Positions 1-7,280 are shown, counted from the stretch's first letter. The stretch is 10,911 nucleotides of DNA from an uncultured Rickettsiales bacterium (GCA_937996615.1 CALKVD010000129.1:1-10911), one strand, 5' to 3'. Made by a program: numbers and translations. Notes: generated by a model from the sequence alone, not told the origin.

Positions 1-550
1 TGAAGTCAAATCCAAAAAAGACACAATTCCATTTCACCCCTACTATACTGTTAAAGATTTTCTAGGATTTGGTGTTTTTTTCGGAGTGTTTTTTTATTTT
101 GTTTTTTTTGATCCAAATAGTTTGGGCCATCCTGATAATTATATTAAAGCGAATCCGCTAGTAACACCTTCCCACATTGTTCCGGAATGGTATTTTCTTC
201 CGTTCTATGCTATACTGCGTTCGGTACCAGACAAACTCGGTGGAGTGATTGCAATGTTCGGTGCGATTGTAGTTCTTTTTGCTTTACCTTATTTGGATCG
301 TTCACCTATCAAAAGTGCAAACTATCGTCCCTTGTTTCGGATATTTACGGTTATATTATGGATCGTTGTAATCGGCCTCGGGTATATTGGGGCTCAGCCG
401 GCAGAAGCGCCATATACCACGATCGGCCAAGTTTTATCGGTGCTTTATTTTATTCACTTTATAATAATTTTACCTCTGTTACCTAAATTTGAAAAAACCA
501 AACAATTGCCAGAATCTATTTATGAATCATCTAAAAAAGAATACAAGTAA
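1..550 (+). CDS. petB: Cytochrome b, C-terminal part (truncated by window edge)
   Basis: This is the C-terminal portion of cytochrome b, the membrane subunit of the ubiquinol:cytochrome c oxidoreductase (bc1, complex III) that carries the hemes and quinol sites. The reading frame is open from base 2, with no start inside the window, so the gene begins upstream. Visible landmarks are IPFHPYYTVKD at the left edge, the GHPDNY segment, and the Qo-site motif PEWY (about 182-193) followed by FLPFYAILRSVP, all diagnostic of the family. At least three hydrophobic membrane segments follow, ending in a short charged tail. In most alphaproteobacteria petC (cytochrome c1) follows petB directly; here a non-coding gap and pepA follow instead. 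The family assignment is certain; the internal GTG at 86 is not a real start because the conserved protein continues upstream of it. Confidence 0.97.
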   Translation, partial: EVKSKKDTIPFHPYYTVKDFLGFGVFFGVFFYFVFFDPNSLGHPDNYIKANPLVTPSHIVPEWYFLPFYAILRSVPDKLGGVIAMFGAIVVLFALPYLDRSPIKSANYRPLFRIFTVILWIVVIGLGYIGAQPAEAPYTTIGQVLSVLYFIHFIIILPLLPKFEKTKQLPESIYESSKKEYK

Positions 551-635
551 TTCATAGAAGGAATAATAAGATATATCGTATTCAATATTGGGTATTGAAA
601 AAATAATAATAGATTTAATTTTTTAAAAAATATTT

Positions 636-686
636 TCAATAACTACTGGCGGGATAGTTTTAATCCTGCTAGGATGCCGTTATTGA
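636..686. repeat. Structured inverted repeat between petB and pepA
   Basis: An 8-bp perfect outer stem (TCAATAAC at 636-643 with GTTATTGA at 679-686) encloses a second pairing (GGC 648-650 with GCC 676-678). An alternative inner hairpin is CGGGAT 650-655 with ATCCTG 662-667, including one G-T pair. It ends 22 bases before the pepA start codon, so it would lie in the pepA leader if transcription starts upstream. There is no T-run after it, so it is not a standard intrinsic terminator. Two simpler palindromes precede it: TTCAATA/TATTGAA (581-587 with 593-599) and ATTTTTTAAAAAAT (618-631). Function is unknown; attenuation, an operator or mRNA stabilisation of petB are possible. Confidence 0.5.
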
Positions 687-708
687 TTAACTAATTTACA
701 ACCTTAAT

Positions 709-2235
709 ATGAATATTGAGTTCAGCCATTTAATCGGTACATCACAAACATTTGATGCAACTGTTGTTTTTATCCATAACAAAGAAAAACTTTCTTCGAC
801 CCTCGATTCATTAGACCAAAAATCTAATGGACAATTGCGTAAGTCAATCGATGCATTTCCAAGTTTTAGATCTAAAGCCGGACAAGTAGTTTCGGTTCCT
901 ATCGATGGTCAGCTATATATTATAGTATCTTCGAATGGTAAAGATAATAATCAGCTTGCAATCAGAGAATTGGGTGCAACTTTGGCTGAAAAACTTAACG
1001 AAATGCGTGTAGAAAAAGCTGTTTGTGTTTTGGATTTAGATGTGTTTGCCGATGAAGAAAAATGCGAAGAGTTTGCAGTAAACATTGCGATTGGGATTAA
1101 GTTGCGTAATTATGTATTTAATAAATATTATGTTAACAAACTAGATCAGCACCAAATTAGCTTAAAAGCACTAAGCGTTATCGTTCCAGAATCAATTATT
1201 GCTAAAGTCAAAACAGAGTTTTTCGATTTATCAGCGGTGGTCGACGGAAACCTCATCGCAAGAGACTTAATCTCAGAACCAGCTAATTTTTTATACCCAG
1301 AGTCATTTGCCGAAAAATGTAAACACTTAAGTAACAAGGCTGGTTTTGTAATTAAAATTTTGGAACCGGAAGAAATGGCTAAACTAGGAATGAACGCACT
1401 TCTAGGCGTTGGCAAGGGAAGTATTTATCCTCCTCGTCTGGTCGTCATGGAGTGGCATGGCAATAAAGAAACACCAGAAGATGTTGTCGCTTTTGTTGGC
1501 AAAGGAGTAACTTTTGATACTGGCGGAATTAATCTTAAAGGATCTGATCATATCGCCGAAATGAAGTATGATATGGGTGGAGCTGCTGTTGTTACTGGTT
1601 TGATTTATGGCTTAGCTAAAAGAAAAGCTAAAATCAACGTAATCGGTGTTTTAGGACTGGTTGAGAATATGATTTCTGCAACTGCCCAACGCCCGAGTGA
1701 TGTGGTATATTCAATGTCTGGCCAAACTATAGAAGTTGAAAATACTGACGCAGAAGGACGGTTGGTTTTAGCTGATGCTATGTGGTATGTGCAGGAAAAT
1801 TATAAACCAAAAATTATGATTGATATTGCAACTTTAACTGGTGCGATTAGGGTTGCTTTGGGGGATGGACATGGTGGTCTCTTTTCAAACAGTGGTAAAC
1901 TTGCGTCACAATTGTCACAAGCTGGAAAAAGTACTGGCGAGTTATTATGGCGTTTACCGATGAGTGATTATTACGACAAACAAATTGATTCTGAGATTGC
2001 TGATGTCAAAAACCTTGGGCAACATGGTCGTGGTGGCGGGAGCATAACCGCGGCTCAATTTTTGCGTCGCTTTCTCAAAGGAAAAAAGTCAGAGCAATGT
2101 CTCTGGGCTCATCTTGACATTGCTGGGGTTCTTTGGGTTAAGCATCCAAATAAAATCACTGGCAAAGGAATTACTGGCTTTGGTGTTATGTTGCTTGATC
2201 AATGGGTTCGTGATTTTTGCGAAAATCCAGCGTAA
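709..2235 (+). CDS. pepA: Leucyl aminopeptidase, M17 family (PepA)
   Basis: A cytosolic two-metal aminopeptidase that releases N-terminal amino acids from peptides; the family forms hexamers. The 508-residue length is normal. The N-terminal third (about 1-170) is the variable domain and the rest is the catalytic domain. The signature NTDAEGRL lies at residues 345-352. Putative metal ligands are K265, D270, D288, D347 and E349, and putative catalytic residues are K277 and R351; all keep the spacing of the E. coli enzyme with a constant offset of five, so the protein should be active. The ATG at 709 has no clear Shine-Dalgarno sequence in front of it. No other gene shares its transcription unit with certainty: petB ends 158 bases upstream and ubiG begins 312 bases downstream. 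Some PepA proteins (E. coli) also bind DNA in Xer recombination and carAB control; nothing here shows that role. Confidence 0.96.
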   Translation: MNIEFSHLIGTSQTFDATVVFIHNKEKLSSTLDSLDQKSNGQLRKSIDAFPSFRSKAGQVVSVPIDGQLYIIVSSNGKDNNQLAIRELGATLAEKLNEMRVEKAVCVLDLDVFADEEKCEEFAVNIAIGIKLRNYVFNKYYVNKLDQHQISLKALSVIVPESIIAKVKTEFFDLSAVVDGNLIARDLISEPANFLYPESFAEKCKHLSNKAGFVIKILEPEEMAKLGMNALLGVGKGSIYPPRLVVMEWHGNKETPEDVVAFVGKGVTFDTGGINLKGSDHIAEMKYDMGGAAVVTGLIYGLAKRKAKINVIGVLGLVENMISATAQRPSDVVYSMSGQTIEVENTDAEGRLVLADAMWYVQENYKPKIMIDIATLTGAIRVALGDGHGGLFSNSGKLASQLSQAGKSTGELLWRLPMSDYYDKQIDSEIADVKNLGQHGRGGGSITAAQFLRRFLKGKKSEQCLWAHLDIAGVLWVKHPNKITGKGITGFGVMLLDQWVRDFCENPA

Positions 2236-2547
2236 TTTAGAATAATGGTCTCGCGCTATTATGATGTCCTATTATCGCATAATAACAGAAATAAGATTTA
2301 CGATAATTGATAGTTTAAGTTCAAATTGGGATGAATCAAGTTTTAACTAATTTTTTGCAATACTTTTAAATGTATAAATATAGCAAAGGCTGCATAAAAA
2401 AGATATGGCGAAACGCTTGTGTATCTACTAGTTATAAATCCTGGTCAAAGACCCTAAATAACGCACTGCTTTTATAACGATTCAGCTATATAAACTTTAA
2501 TTATTTCATCTTGTATATTAAAAATATCTCCCAGGTTATTTGGTATT
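2236..2547. other. Non-coding gap pepA-ubiG with two small hairpins
   Basis: This 312-base stretch holds no convincing gene on either strand. Just after pepA are two short hairpins: ATAATGG (2242-2248) with CTATTAT (2256-2262, one G-T pair, 7-base loop), and TATTAT (2270-2275) with ATAATA (2279-2284, 3-base loop). Neither is GC-rich nor followed by a T-run, so they are at best weak 3'-end structures for pepA. The rest is AT-rich and should contain the ubiG promoter, but I could not pick out a persuasive -35/-10 pair. Confidence 0.4.
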
Positions 2548-3309
2548 ATGAACGCAAAAAAAACAACAATTGATTACGATGCAGTAGATAGCTTTAGCTC
2601 CCTAGCATCTGATTGGTGGAATCAAGACAAGGGGGCGGCTAGAATGCTACACGAAATCAACCCAATACGCCTGCGTTATATCAAAGATCATGTTGCTAGG
2701 ATACTGTTGCACCCTAGCAACTCGGCATCTTATCGTGACATAAAACTTCTGGATGTTGGTTGTGGTGGAGGAATTTTGACTTTACCATTAGCTAATATTG
2801 GGTTTAATACTACCGGAATTGATGCATCAAAAGAACTAATAAAAGTGGCAGAGGAACATGCTGCTGCTAATGTTTTGCGAAACGACTTAGTGTTAAAGTA
2901 TGAGAATATCTCTGCCGAAGACCTTGCATCCAAACCGCCAACACCCCAGTATCACTTAATAACAGCCTTGGAAATTATTGAACATGTTGCTGATTTGCAA
3001 CTATTTATTGAGTCATGTGACAAATTACTGGTTCCTGGTGGATTAATGTTTTTTGCAACGATTAATAGAAATATCAAATCTTTTATCCAAGCGATATTGT
3101 TAGCGGAATATGTTTTAGGATGGGGCCCCCGAGGAACTCATAAACTCTCGCAATTTGTCAAACCATCAGAAATTGTTTTCTACCTTCACAACTATAAAAT
3201 AGTTAATATCAGTGGGTTGAAATATTCTATTATTAAAAGAGAATGGAAACTATGCAGTGACGATACAAGTGTTAATTATATAATGTGTGTATCTAAGAAC
3301 CATAGCTAG
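2548..3309 (+). CDS. ubiG: Ubiquinone biosynthesis O-methyltransferase UbiG
   Basis: A class I S-adenosylmethionine-dependent methyltransferase that carries out both O-methylations in ubiquinone synthesis. The 253 residues match the family length. The N-terminal segment WWNQDKGAARMLHEINPIR (23-41) is the characteristic UbiG opening. SAM motif I is LLDVGCGGGILT (67-78), the acidic strand-2 end is GIDAS (90-94), the EIIEHV segment (142-147) is the family's post-motif, and GPRGTHKLSQFVKPSEI (193-209) is the UbiG C-terminal signature. It supplies quinone for the complexes represented in this window by petB and nuoA. The gene stands alone: upstream is a non-coding gap, and downstream is a decayed mobile element only 16 bases past the stop. 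The start ATG has only a weak AGG 13 bases upstream. Confidence 0.95.
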   Translation: MNAKKTTIDYDAVDSFSSLASDWWNQDKGAARMLHEINPIRLRYIKDHVARILLHPSNSASYRDIKLLDVGCGGGILTLPLANIGFNTTGIDASKELIKVAEEHAAANVLRNDLVLKYENISAEDLASKPPTPQYHLITALEIIEHVADLQLFIESCDKLLVPGGLMFFATINRNIKSFIQAILLAEYVLGWGPRGTHKLSQFVKPSEIVFYLHNYKIVNISGLKYSIIKREWKLCSDDTSVNYIMCVSKNHS

Positions 3310-3702
3310 AACCCGTTAACGCTGTTTAATTATTTCCATAATAAAGGGCATATGGCTCAAAGCCTTGAACATTAGATATCCGTTTTAACCGGAAAAGAAA
3401 CGCGTCGAAACGCTTTAATCCTTCTAAAAAACGCTCAGTTTCGTTGCGTCGTTTATGATTGGGTTGCGTGGTTTATAAAAGGAATTTATCATAGGTCCAA
3501 GGTTTGATGGGGGTGGATTTGGAGGAACAACAAGCCAAAGCCCGCATTTTTCAACGCATTGGCAGGAGGGATTCCCGCTCATAAGAACGGATCAATCACG
3601 AGCTATAACATCGGTAAAATGCCCAATTTTGCAATAAAGGCTGCCTATTTTTCCCGATCTGCCAGCAAAACGTTAATCCAAGGTTAACATTCGCAGCAAC
3701 TA

Positions 3703-3981
3703 TAGTGAATTAAGTTATGGTTTGCTTGTAGAATTGATAATCTCTAAAATCTTGAGCTAGGACTGTTGCGAGACGGAAAGTTTTAGAAATTCTGAGGATA
3801 CTCCGCGCCTTCAACCGCCAGTGTAGTCTGAGATTTGATGGTTGATATTAGAAGCGGACATCACCTAAAAAATTTTCGTTTTGCAACAACCCCAAGTTGT
3901 ACAATATTATCATTTTTAATATAGCAATACCTAGGTTTTTTAATAAAATATTTGATAGGTATGCCTCAACTTAATTTACTA
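3703..3981. mobile_element. 279-bp inverted-repeat (MITE-like) element with TA duplication
   Basis: The element starts with TAGTGAATTAAGTT (3703-3716) and ends with AACTTAATTTACTA (3968-3981), an inverted pair matching at 13 of 14 positions, with weaker similarity continuing inward. It is flanked on both sides by TA (3701-3702 and 3982-3983), the target duplication used by IS630/Tc1-mariner elements. It interrupts the minus-strand transposase relic. Deleting it plus one TA joins CAT ATA to GTT GCT GCG, restoring H-I-V-A-A in one frame exactly where the family has KIHMVAA. It encodes no protein and carries another inverted-repeat unit (3760-3892) inside. By structure it is a non-autonomous IS630-type element; the parent transposase is not in the window. 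Confidence 0.7.
3760..3892. repeat. Inner 133-bp inverted-repeat unit inside the MITE-like element
   Basis: The left end (3760-3784, starting GGACTGTTGCGAGACGG) and the reverse complement of the right end (3868-3892, starting GGGTTGTTGCAAAACGA) match at 19 of 25 positions, with nearly all differences being transitions. That is the pattern expected of old terminal inverted repeats. The core (about 3800-3865) is GC-richer than its surroundings. No target duplication could be recognised. It is either a second, nested transposable-element relic or an internal part of the outer element. A similar string, GGTTTTTGCAAAAAC, occurs at 4442-4456. Confidence 0.5.
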
Positions 3982-4352
3982 TATATGAATTTTGTGGTGA
4001 GTTTGATCCATGATTTGCCGATGGATTAGAGACCGGATTGGGGGTCGTTTTTTTAAAAGTTTCTGCCACATTAGGGTTAACTTTGATCCTGGTACTGTAG
4101 AATCCAAGGTATATGATTGAAATTTGAATCAATTTTTTCGCAGACCAACAAACAAACGTTGCAAAACTCTCCGCTCAACCCATCTTTAAGGCGGTTATAA
4201 ATCGTGTGTTCTCAAAGCAAAGCGCGCCATTTGTACCATCTCGGTCACATACAACACAGGGTTAATGAGGGGGCAAATTCGATAGTTTTCCGTTTCCAGG
4301 TTACACGGGAAGGAGGCAGGGTTTGGTTTGGTCAGGTTGCGTTAATTCTCAT

Positions 4353-4487
4353 TCGATGTTTTCATAACATCAGCATAAAATATCTCTATCCCTAATAATA
4401 GCCCTGACACGTCCTAGTGATTCTACAGGAAGGCAAAAAAAGGTTTTTGCAAAAACTAGTTAATAAATATTGTCGTTAGTTTGTTTT
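4353..4487. other. Non-coding flank between transposase relic and pal terminator
   Basis: No gene is seen here. The only structure is a perfect 14-bp palindrome, GTTTTTGCAAAAAC, at 4443-4456, resembling the ends of the inner repeat at 3760-3892. It might mark the outer end of the IS5 relic, but no matching end was found near 3310. Confidence 0.3.
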
Positions 4488-4529
4488 AAAAAAAGACCAG
4501 AGTATAGACGAAGATGTCTATACTCTGGT
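4488..4529 (-). terminator. Intrinsic terminator of pal
   Basis: On the minus strand a perfect 14-bp stem (4529-4516 pairing with 4509-4496, loop 4515-4510) is followed by C and seven T residues (4494-4488). This is a textbook Rho-independent terminator placed 38 bases after the pal stop codon. A second hairpin (TATACAA 4540-4546 with TTGTATA 4554-4560) lies between the stop codon and the terminator. Confidence 0.92.
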
Positions 4530-4566
4530 TGATGAAAGTTATACAATTGTTAGTTGTATAAATCCA

Positions 4567-5049
4567 CTATTTCATCATGCGGCTAACAGCGACAGTAACT
4601 GCACGACGATTTTGTTGCCAAGCTGCTTGGTCATGACCATCAACTTCTGGACGTTCTTTACCATAGCTCATCACTTCTAGTCTTTGAGGATCTACTCCTT
4701 TGAACACTAGATAATGTTTTGCAGCTTCTGCACGACGTTCACCTAGAGCTAGGTTATACTCGCGAGTTCCACGTTCATCAGCATGTCCTTCTAGCACAAA
4801 TTTAACATTAGAATGCTTATGCATGAAATGCATTTGCTTATCTAAAGTTGCTTTTGCTTCATCGCTAAGAGCTGAGCTATCATAAGCGAACCACACTCTG
4901 TCACCAGCTGTGCTGCGCAATTGTTGATTGACAGCTGCCATAGCAGGATCAGAACCATCCATTCCACCTTTGACCTTGTTATTACAAGAGCAAGCAGTCA
5001 GGAAAATAGCTACAAGGAACATAGTAGCCGTATTAATAAACTTTTGCAT
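4567..5049 (-). CDS. pal: Peptidoglycan-associated lipoprotein Pal
   Basis: An outer-membrane lipoprotein that binds peptidoglycan and works with the Tol system to hold the envelope together. I choose the ATG at 5049 (160 residues) because it gives a classical lipoprotein signal: MQK, a hydrophobic stretch, then the lipobox LTAC with the lipidated Cys at position 20. TAGG lies about 9 bases upstream. A start at 5100 would add 17 residues and bury the signal. The OmpA-like domain spans about 51-156, with the peptidoglycan-binding motif GHADERGT (88-95), LGERRAEAAKHYL (102-114) and NRRAV (147-151). tolB, the usual upstream partner, is not adjacent. The gene is isolated between its own terminator and the divergent plsC; the 275-base gap to plsC (5050-5324) must hold the pal promoter, but I could not assign one firmly. 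Confidence 0.95.
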   Translation of the reverse strand: MQKFINTATMFLVAIFLTACSCNNKVKGGMDGSDPAMAAVNQQLRSTAGDRVWFAYDSSALSDEAKATLDKQMHFMHKHSNVKFVLEGHADERGTREYNLALGERRAEAAKHYLVFKGVDPQRLEVMSYGKERPEVDGHDQAAWQQNRRAVTVAVSRMMK

Positions 5050-5259
5050 GTTGTTACCTAAAATTAGCAAAGTTATACATAAAACAACAACCCATAACAT
5101 ATGAAGATTATGTACAACAGATTATGGAATACATTTCTTCATTTTTGTAGCATCGCCAATATTTTTGTTATAAAAAAAGTAAAATAACAAATAATACTAA
5201 CAAGCTACGAAGGTAGTAATTTAATCATAGCGCAAATATAATAATTGCAACAGGAAAAT

Positions 5260-5288
5260 TTGCTTTAGTTGTTTCTAATGTATATAGT
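5260..5288 (+). promoter_or_regulatory. Probable sigma-70 promoter for plsC-fliO-fliP
   Basis: A -35-like TTGCTT (5260-5265) is separated by exactly 17 bases from a -10 TATAGT (5283-5288), five of six consensus. Transcription would begin about 30 bases before the plsC ATG. No other gene lies in between. In such AT-rich DNA -10-like strings are common, so confidence is moderate. Confidence 0.5.
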
Positions 5289-5324
5289 GTAGCTGAAAAT
5301 ACACAGTTTTTAGATACAGTTTAT

Positions 5325-6035
5325 ATGGTATTAAGATCTATTATATTTAACATTTTTTTTGTTTTATGGACGATAATATGGGGGGGATCTGGTTTGATTG
5401 CAGTGTTTTTTCCTAAAAAACTCAAAACTAGACTTTCTTGTTTTGTAGGATATATTTGGGCGTTGGTACTGATTCATGCTCTAAGGATTATTTGTCGGAT
5501 TGATTGGCATTTAGAGGATAGTGCCAATATTCTAGCAACTAACCAACCTTGTATTATTGCTTGTAAGCACCAATCTGTTTGGGAAACTATATTTTTCTTA
5601 TATTACTTAAACAGCCCAGCCTATATAATTAAGCGTGAATTGACTAAAGTTCCAATATATGGCTGGCATTTAGAAAATATGGGTATGATACCAGTAAATC
5701 GCAGTAGAGGGATTGAAGCATTAAAACTGCTGAATAGTAAGATTGACGTTATTTTAGAAGCTGGCAGGAGTATTGTTATTTTTCCGGAAGGCACGAGAGT
5801 TGGATTAACGGAAGAAAGTCAGATAAAATCAGGGGTTGTGTCTTTATATAATACCTTTGCTAATCGATATCCAATAATACCCATTTCCCTAAATTCTGGT
5901 CAATACTGGAGACATCGCAGTTGGCGCAAGTATCCTGGTACTATCAAAGTAGTTGTTGGATCTCCTTTGCAGCATAATTTGAAAAAAAATGAAATACTTG
6001 ATAAAGTAAAGGAGGCAATAAATTTGTGTTGCTAA
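5325..6035 (+). CDS. plsC: 1-acyl-sn-glycerol-3-phosphate acyltransferase (PlsC family)
   Basis: A membrane-bound acyltransferase that converts lysophosphatidic acid to phosphatidic acid in phospholipid synthesis. The 236 residues fit the family. An N-terminal hydrophobic segment (about 5-29) is followed by a second one (about 40-56). The acyltransferase motifs are in order: KHQSVWE (81-87; His82 plus an acidic residue five positions on), PVNRSRG (123-129), FPEGTR (153-158) and PIIPISLNSG (183-192). The acidic partner in the HX4D motif is Glu87 here rather than Asp. The start ATG has no strong ribosome-binding site. It is followed after 50 bases by fliO on the same strand, so cotranscription with flagellar genes is likely. 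Acyl specificity cannot be read from the sequence. Confidence 0.9.
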   Translation: MVLRSIIFNIFFVLWTIIWGGSGLIAVFFPKKLKTRLSCFVGYIWALVLIHALRIICRIDWHLEDSANILATNQPCIIACKHQSVWETIFFLYYLNSPAYIIKRELTKVPIYGWHLENMGMIPVNRSRGIEALKLLNSKIDVILEAGRSIVIFPEGTRVGLTEESQIKSGVVSLYNTFANRYPIIPISLNSGQYWRHRSWRKYPGTIKVVVGSPLQHNLKKNEILDKVKEAINLCC

Positions 6036-6085
6036 CTAGCTTAATATCACACATAAGAAAATCATAATTAAAAAATTAACTAAGA

Positions 6086-6412
6086 ATGCTGACAAATTTT
6101 CAATATCTGAACTGGATACTTAGTCTAGTGATAATAGCAATGCTTTTAGCTGCTGTTTTTTTGGGATTAAGGTTTTTATCCTGGTTACCATATTCGATGA
6201 AAAAAGCAAAGCATTGGTTTAAAGTTATTGCCAACCAAAATAATAATATCAACATCTTAGGTGTAAAATATATTGATATGAAACATAAAATAGTGTTATT
6301 AAATTATCAAAACAAAACTTATCTTATAATGCTTGGTAAGGAACGAGATCTTTTGCTTGATATAATTACGAATGATCTAAGCATTAAAGTGAAAGAAGAG
6401 ACAGATCAATAA
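6086..6412 (+). CDS. fliO: Flagellar biosynthesis protein FliO
   Basis: A small bitopic membrane protein that helps assemble the FliP ring of the flagellar type III export gate. The 108 residues show one membrane segment (about 9-30), then a basic stretch (38-46) and a cytoplasmic domain with the FliO pattern: ILGVKYIDMKHKIVLLN (57-73), then KTYLIMLGKERDLLL (77-91). FliO is poorly conserved, and the call is strengthened by fliP starting 19 bases downstream, the standard fliO-fliP order. It is short for the family and lacks the long C-terminal tail found in some members. Confidence 0.82.
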   Translation: MLTNFQYLNWILSLVIIAMLLAAVFLGLRFLSWLPYSMKKAKHWFKVIANQNNNINILGVKYIDMKHKIVLLNYQNKTYLIMLGKERDLLLDIITNDLSIKVKEETDQ

Positions 6413-6431
6413 AAACAATACTTAAAGTGTT

Positions 6432-7217
6432 ATGAATAATCAAAGCATCAAAATATCAGCTATTATTAAATTGACTTTAGCTTTAGCTTTGATGGTTTTA
6501 ATTCAAAACAATTCTTGGGCTGCCCAAACAACTGGCGGAATTCAGATTAGCCTAGGTGATAATGATGCTGCGACGGTTCAAGGCGGACTAAGTTCGCGCA
6601 TTATTCAAATTTTAGGTTTGATCACAATCTTGAGTATTGCGCCAGCTTTGGTTATAATGCTCACCTCATTTACCAGGATTGTTATTATCCTATCGATTTT
6701 GAGGAATGCTCTAGGTTTACAACAAACACCACCAAACCAGGTCTTAACAGGGCTTTCTTTATTTCTTACTTTTTTCATTATGCAATCTACTTTTGTTAAG
6801 ATATATGATGATGCAATTGTACCATTAAAGCAGAATGCTATTACGGAGGAAGTGGCTTGGGATAAAATCCGAGAGCCTTTTCATAAATTCATGTTGCATA
6901 ATGTCGGGGAAAAAGAACTAAACCTTTTTAAGGGTATGGCAAAATTAGATGACGATATCAAAGAGAGCGATATACCAATGCATGCATTGATCCCAGCATT
7001 CATGATTAGCGAAATAAAGAGAGCATTTGAAATTGGTTTTTTGCTTTTTTTACCATTTGTAATTATAGATATTGTAGTGGCATCAATTTTAATGGGAATG
7101 GGAATGATGATGCTACCACCAGCTATGATCACGCTGCCGATTAAGCTTATCTTCTTTGTTTTAATCGACGGGTGGTATCTGCTATGTGGTAGTATTGTAA
7201 GAAGCTATGGTATATAA
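6432..7217 (+). CDS. fliP: Flagellar biosynthetic protein FliP
   Basis: The core channel-forming membrane protein of the flagellar type III export gate, which assembles with FliQ and FliR. The 261 residues are of normal length. A signal peptide is present (about 1-31, ending SWAAQ). The first signature region runs from PALVIMLTSFTRIVIILSI to QTPPNQVLTGLSLFLTFF (71-115). The large periplasmic loop follows (about 125-185). The second signature region is MISEIKRAFEIGFLLFLPF (191-209) and MGMGMMMLPP (221-230), ending with IDGW (245-248). fliQ and fliR do not follow; holB on the opposite strand does, 63 bases on. The gene looks intact, so the export gate was probably under selection recently. Confidence 0.97.
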   Translation: MNNQSIKISAIIKLTLALALMVLIQNNSWAAQTTGGIQISLGDNDAATVQGGLSSRIIQILGLITILSIAPALVIMLTSFTRIVIILSILRNALGLQQTPPNQVLTGLSLFLTFFIMQSTFVKIYDDAIVPLKQNAITEEVAWDKIREPFHKFMLHNVGEKELNLFKGMAKLDDDIKESDIPMHALIPAFMISEIKRAFEIGFLLFLPFVIIDIVVASILMGMGMMMLPPAMITLPIKLIFFVLIDGWYLLCGSIVRSYGI

Positions 7218-7277
7218 TTTGCTATTTGCTAGATGCAATAAATTATTTAATAAAACGATTGGATAAAAATAGCAAAT
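7217..7277. terminator. Inverted repeat between convergent fliP and holB ends
   Basis: ATTTGCTATTT (7217-7227) pairs perfectly with AAATAGCAAAT (7267-7277) across a 39-base AT-rich loop, filling nearly the whole gap between the two convergent stop codons. It could act as a shared, bidirectional 3'-end structure. The long loop, low GC content and lack of a T-run make this a tentative call. Confidence 0.4.
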
Positions 7278-7280
7278 GAT

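Larger units (their letters stand above)
3326..4352 (-). pseudogene. Decayed IS5-family transposase, interrupted by a small element
   Basis: Reading the minus strand across all three frames gives, in the right order, pieces of an IS5-type DDE transposase. A possible start ATG is at 4350-4352. Then come LYVTEMVQMARF (about 4250-4210), IYNRLK (about 4202-4186), and in another frame RWVERRVLQRLF (about 4186-4148). A catalytic-site DST follows (4104-4096), and then VKVNPNVAETFKKTTPN in a shifted frame. HHKIHI ends at 3982, VAANVNLGLTF restarts at 3700, and the tail has KSTPIKPWTYDK and, after an in-frame TAA (3473-3475), KRRNETERFLEGLKRF, with a final stop at 3326-3328. The canonical family has the same series (DST...KVHP...KKNGPQ...TKIHMVAADAR...EPWEYD...KRRNEVERLF). 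Without the 279-bp insertion the remnant is about 750 bp, close to a full ORF of this family. Many frameshifts and stops make it non-functional. The assignment is by motif recognition, not a search. Confidence 0.72.

Noticed and set aside
4204..4395. Plus-strand 63-codon open frame within the transposase relic
   Set aside because: It is antisense to the minus-strand IS5 transposase fragments, which give ordered family motifs, and it has no recognisable features of its own.
5050..5100. Longer pal product starting at 5100
   Set aside because: It would place 17 extra hydrophobic residues before the lipoprotein signal; the start at 5049 gives a canonical signal and has a better ribosome-binding site.
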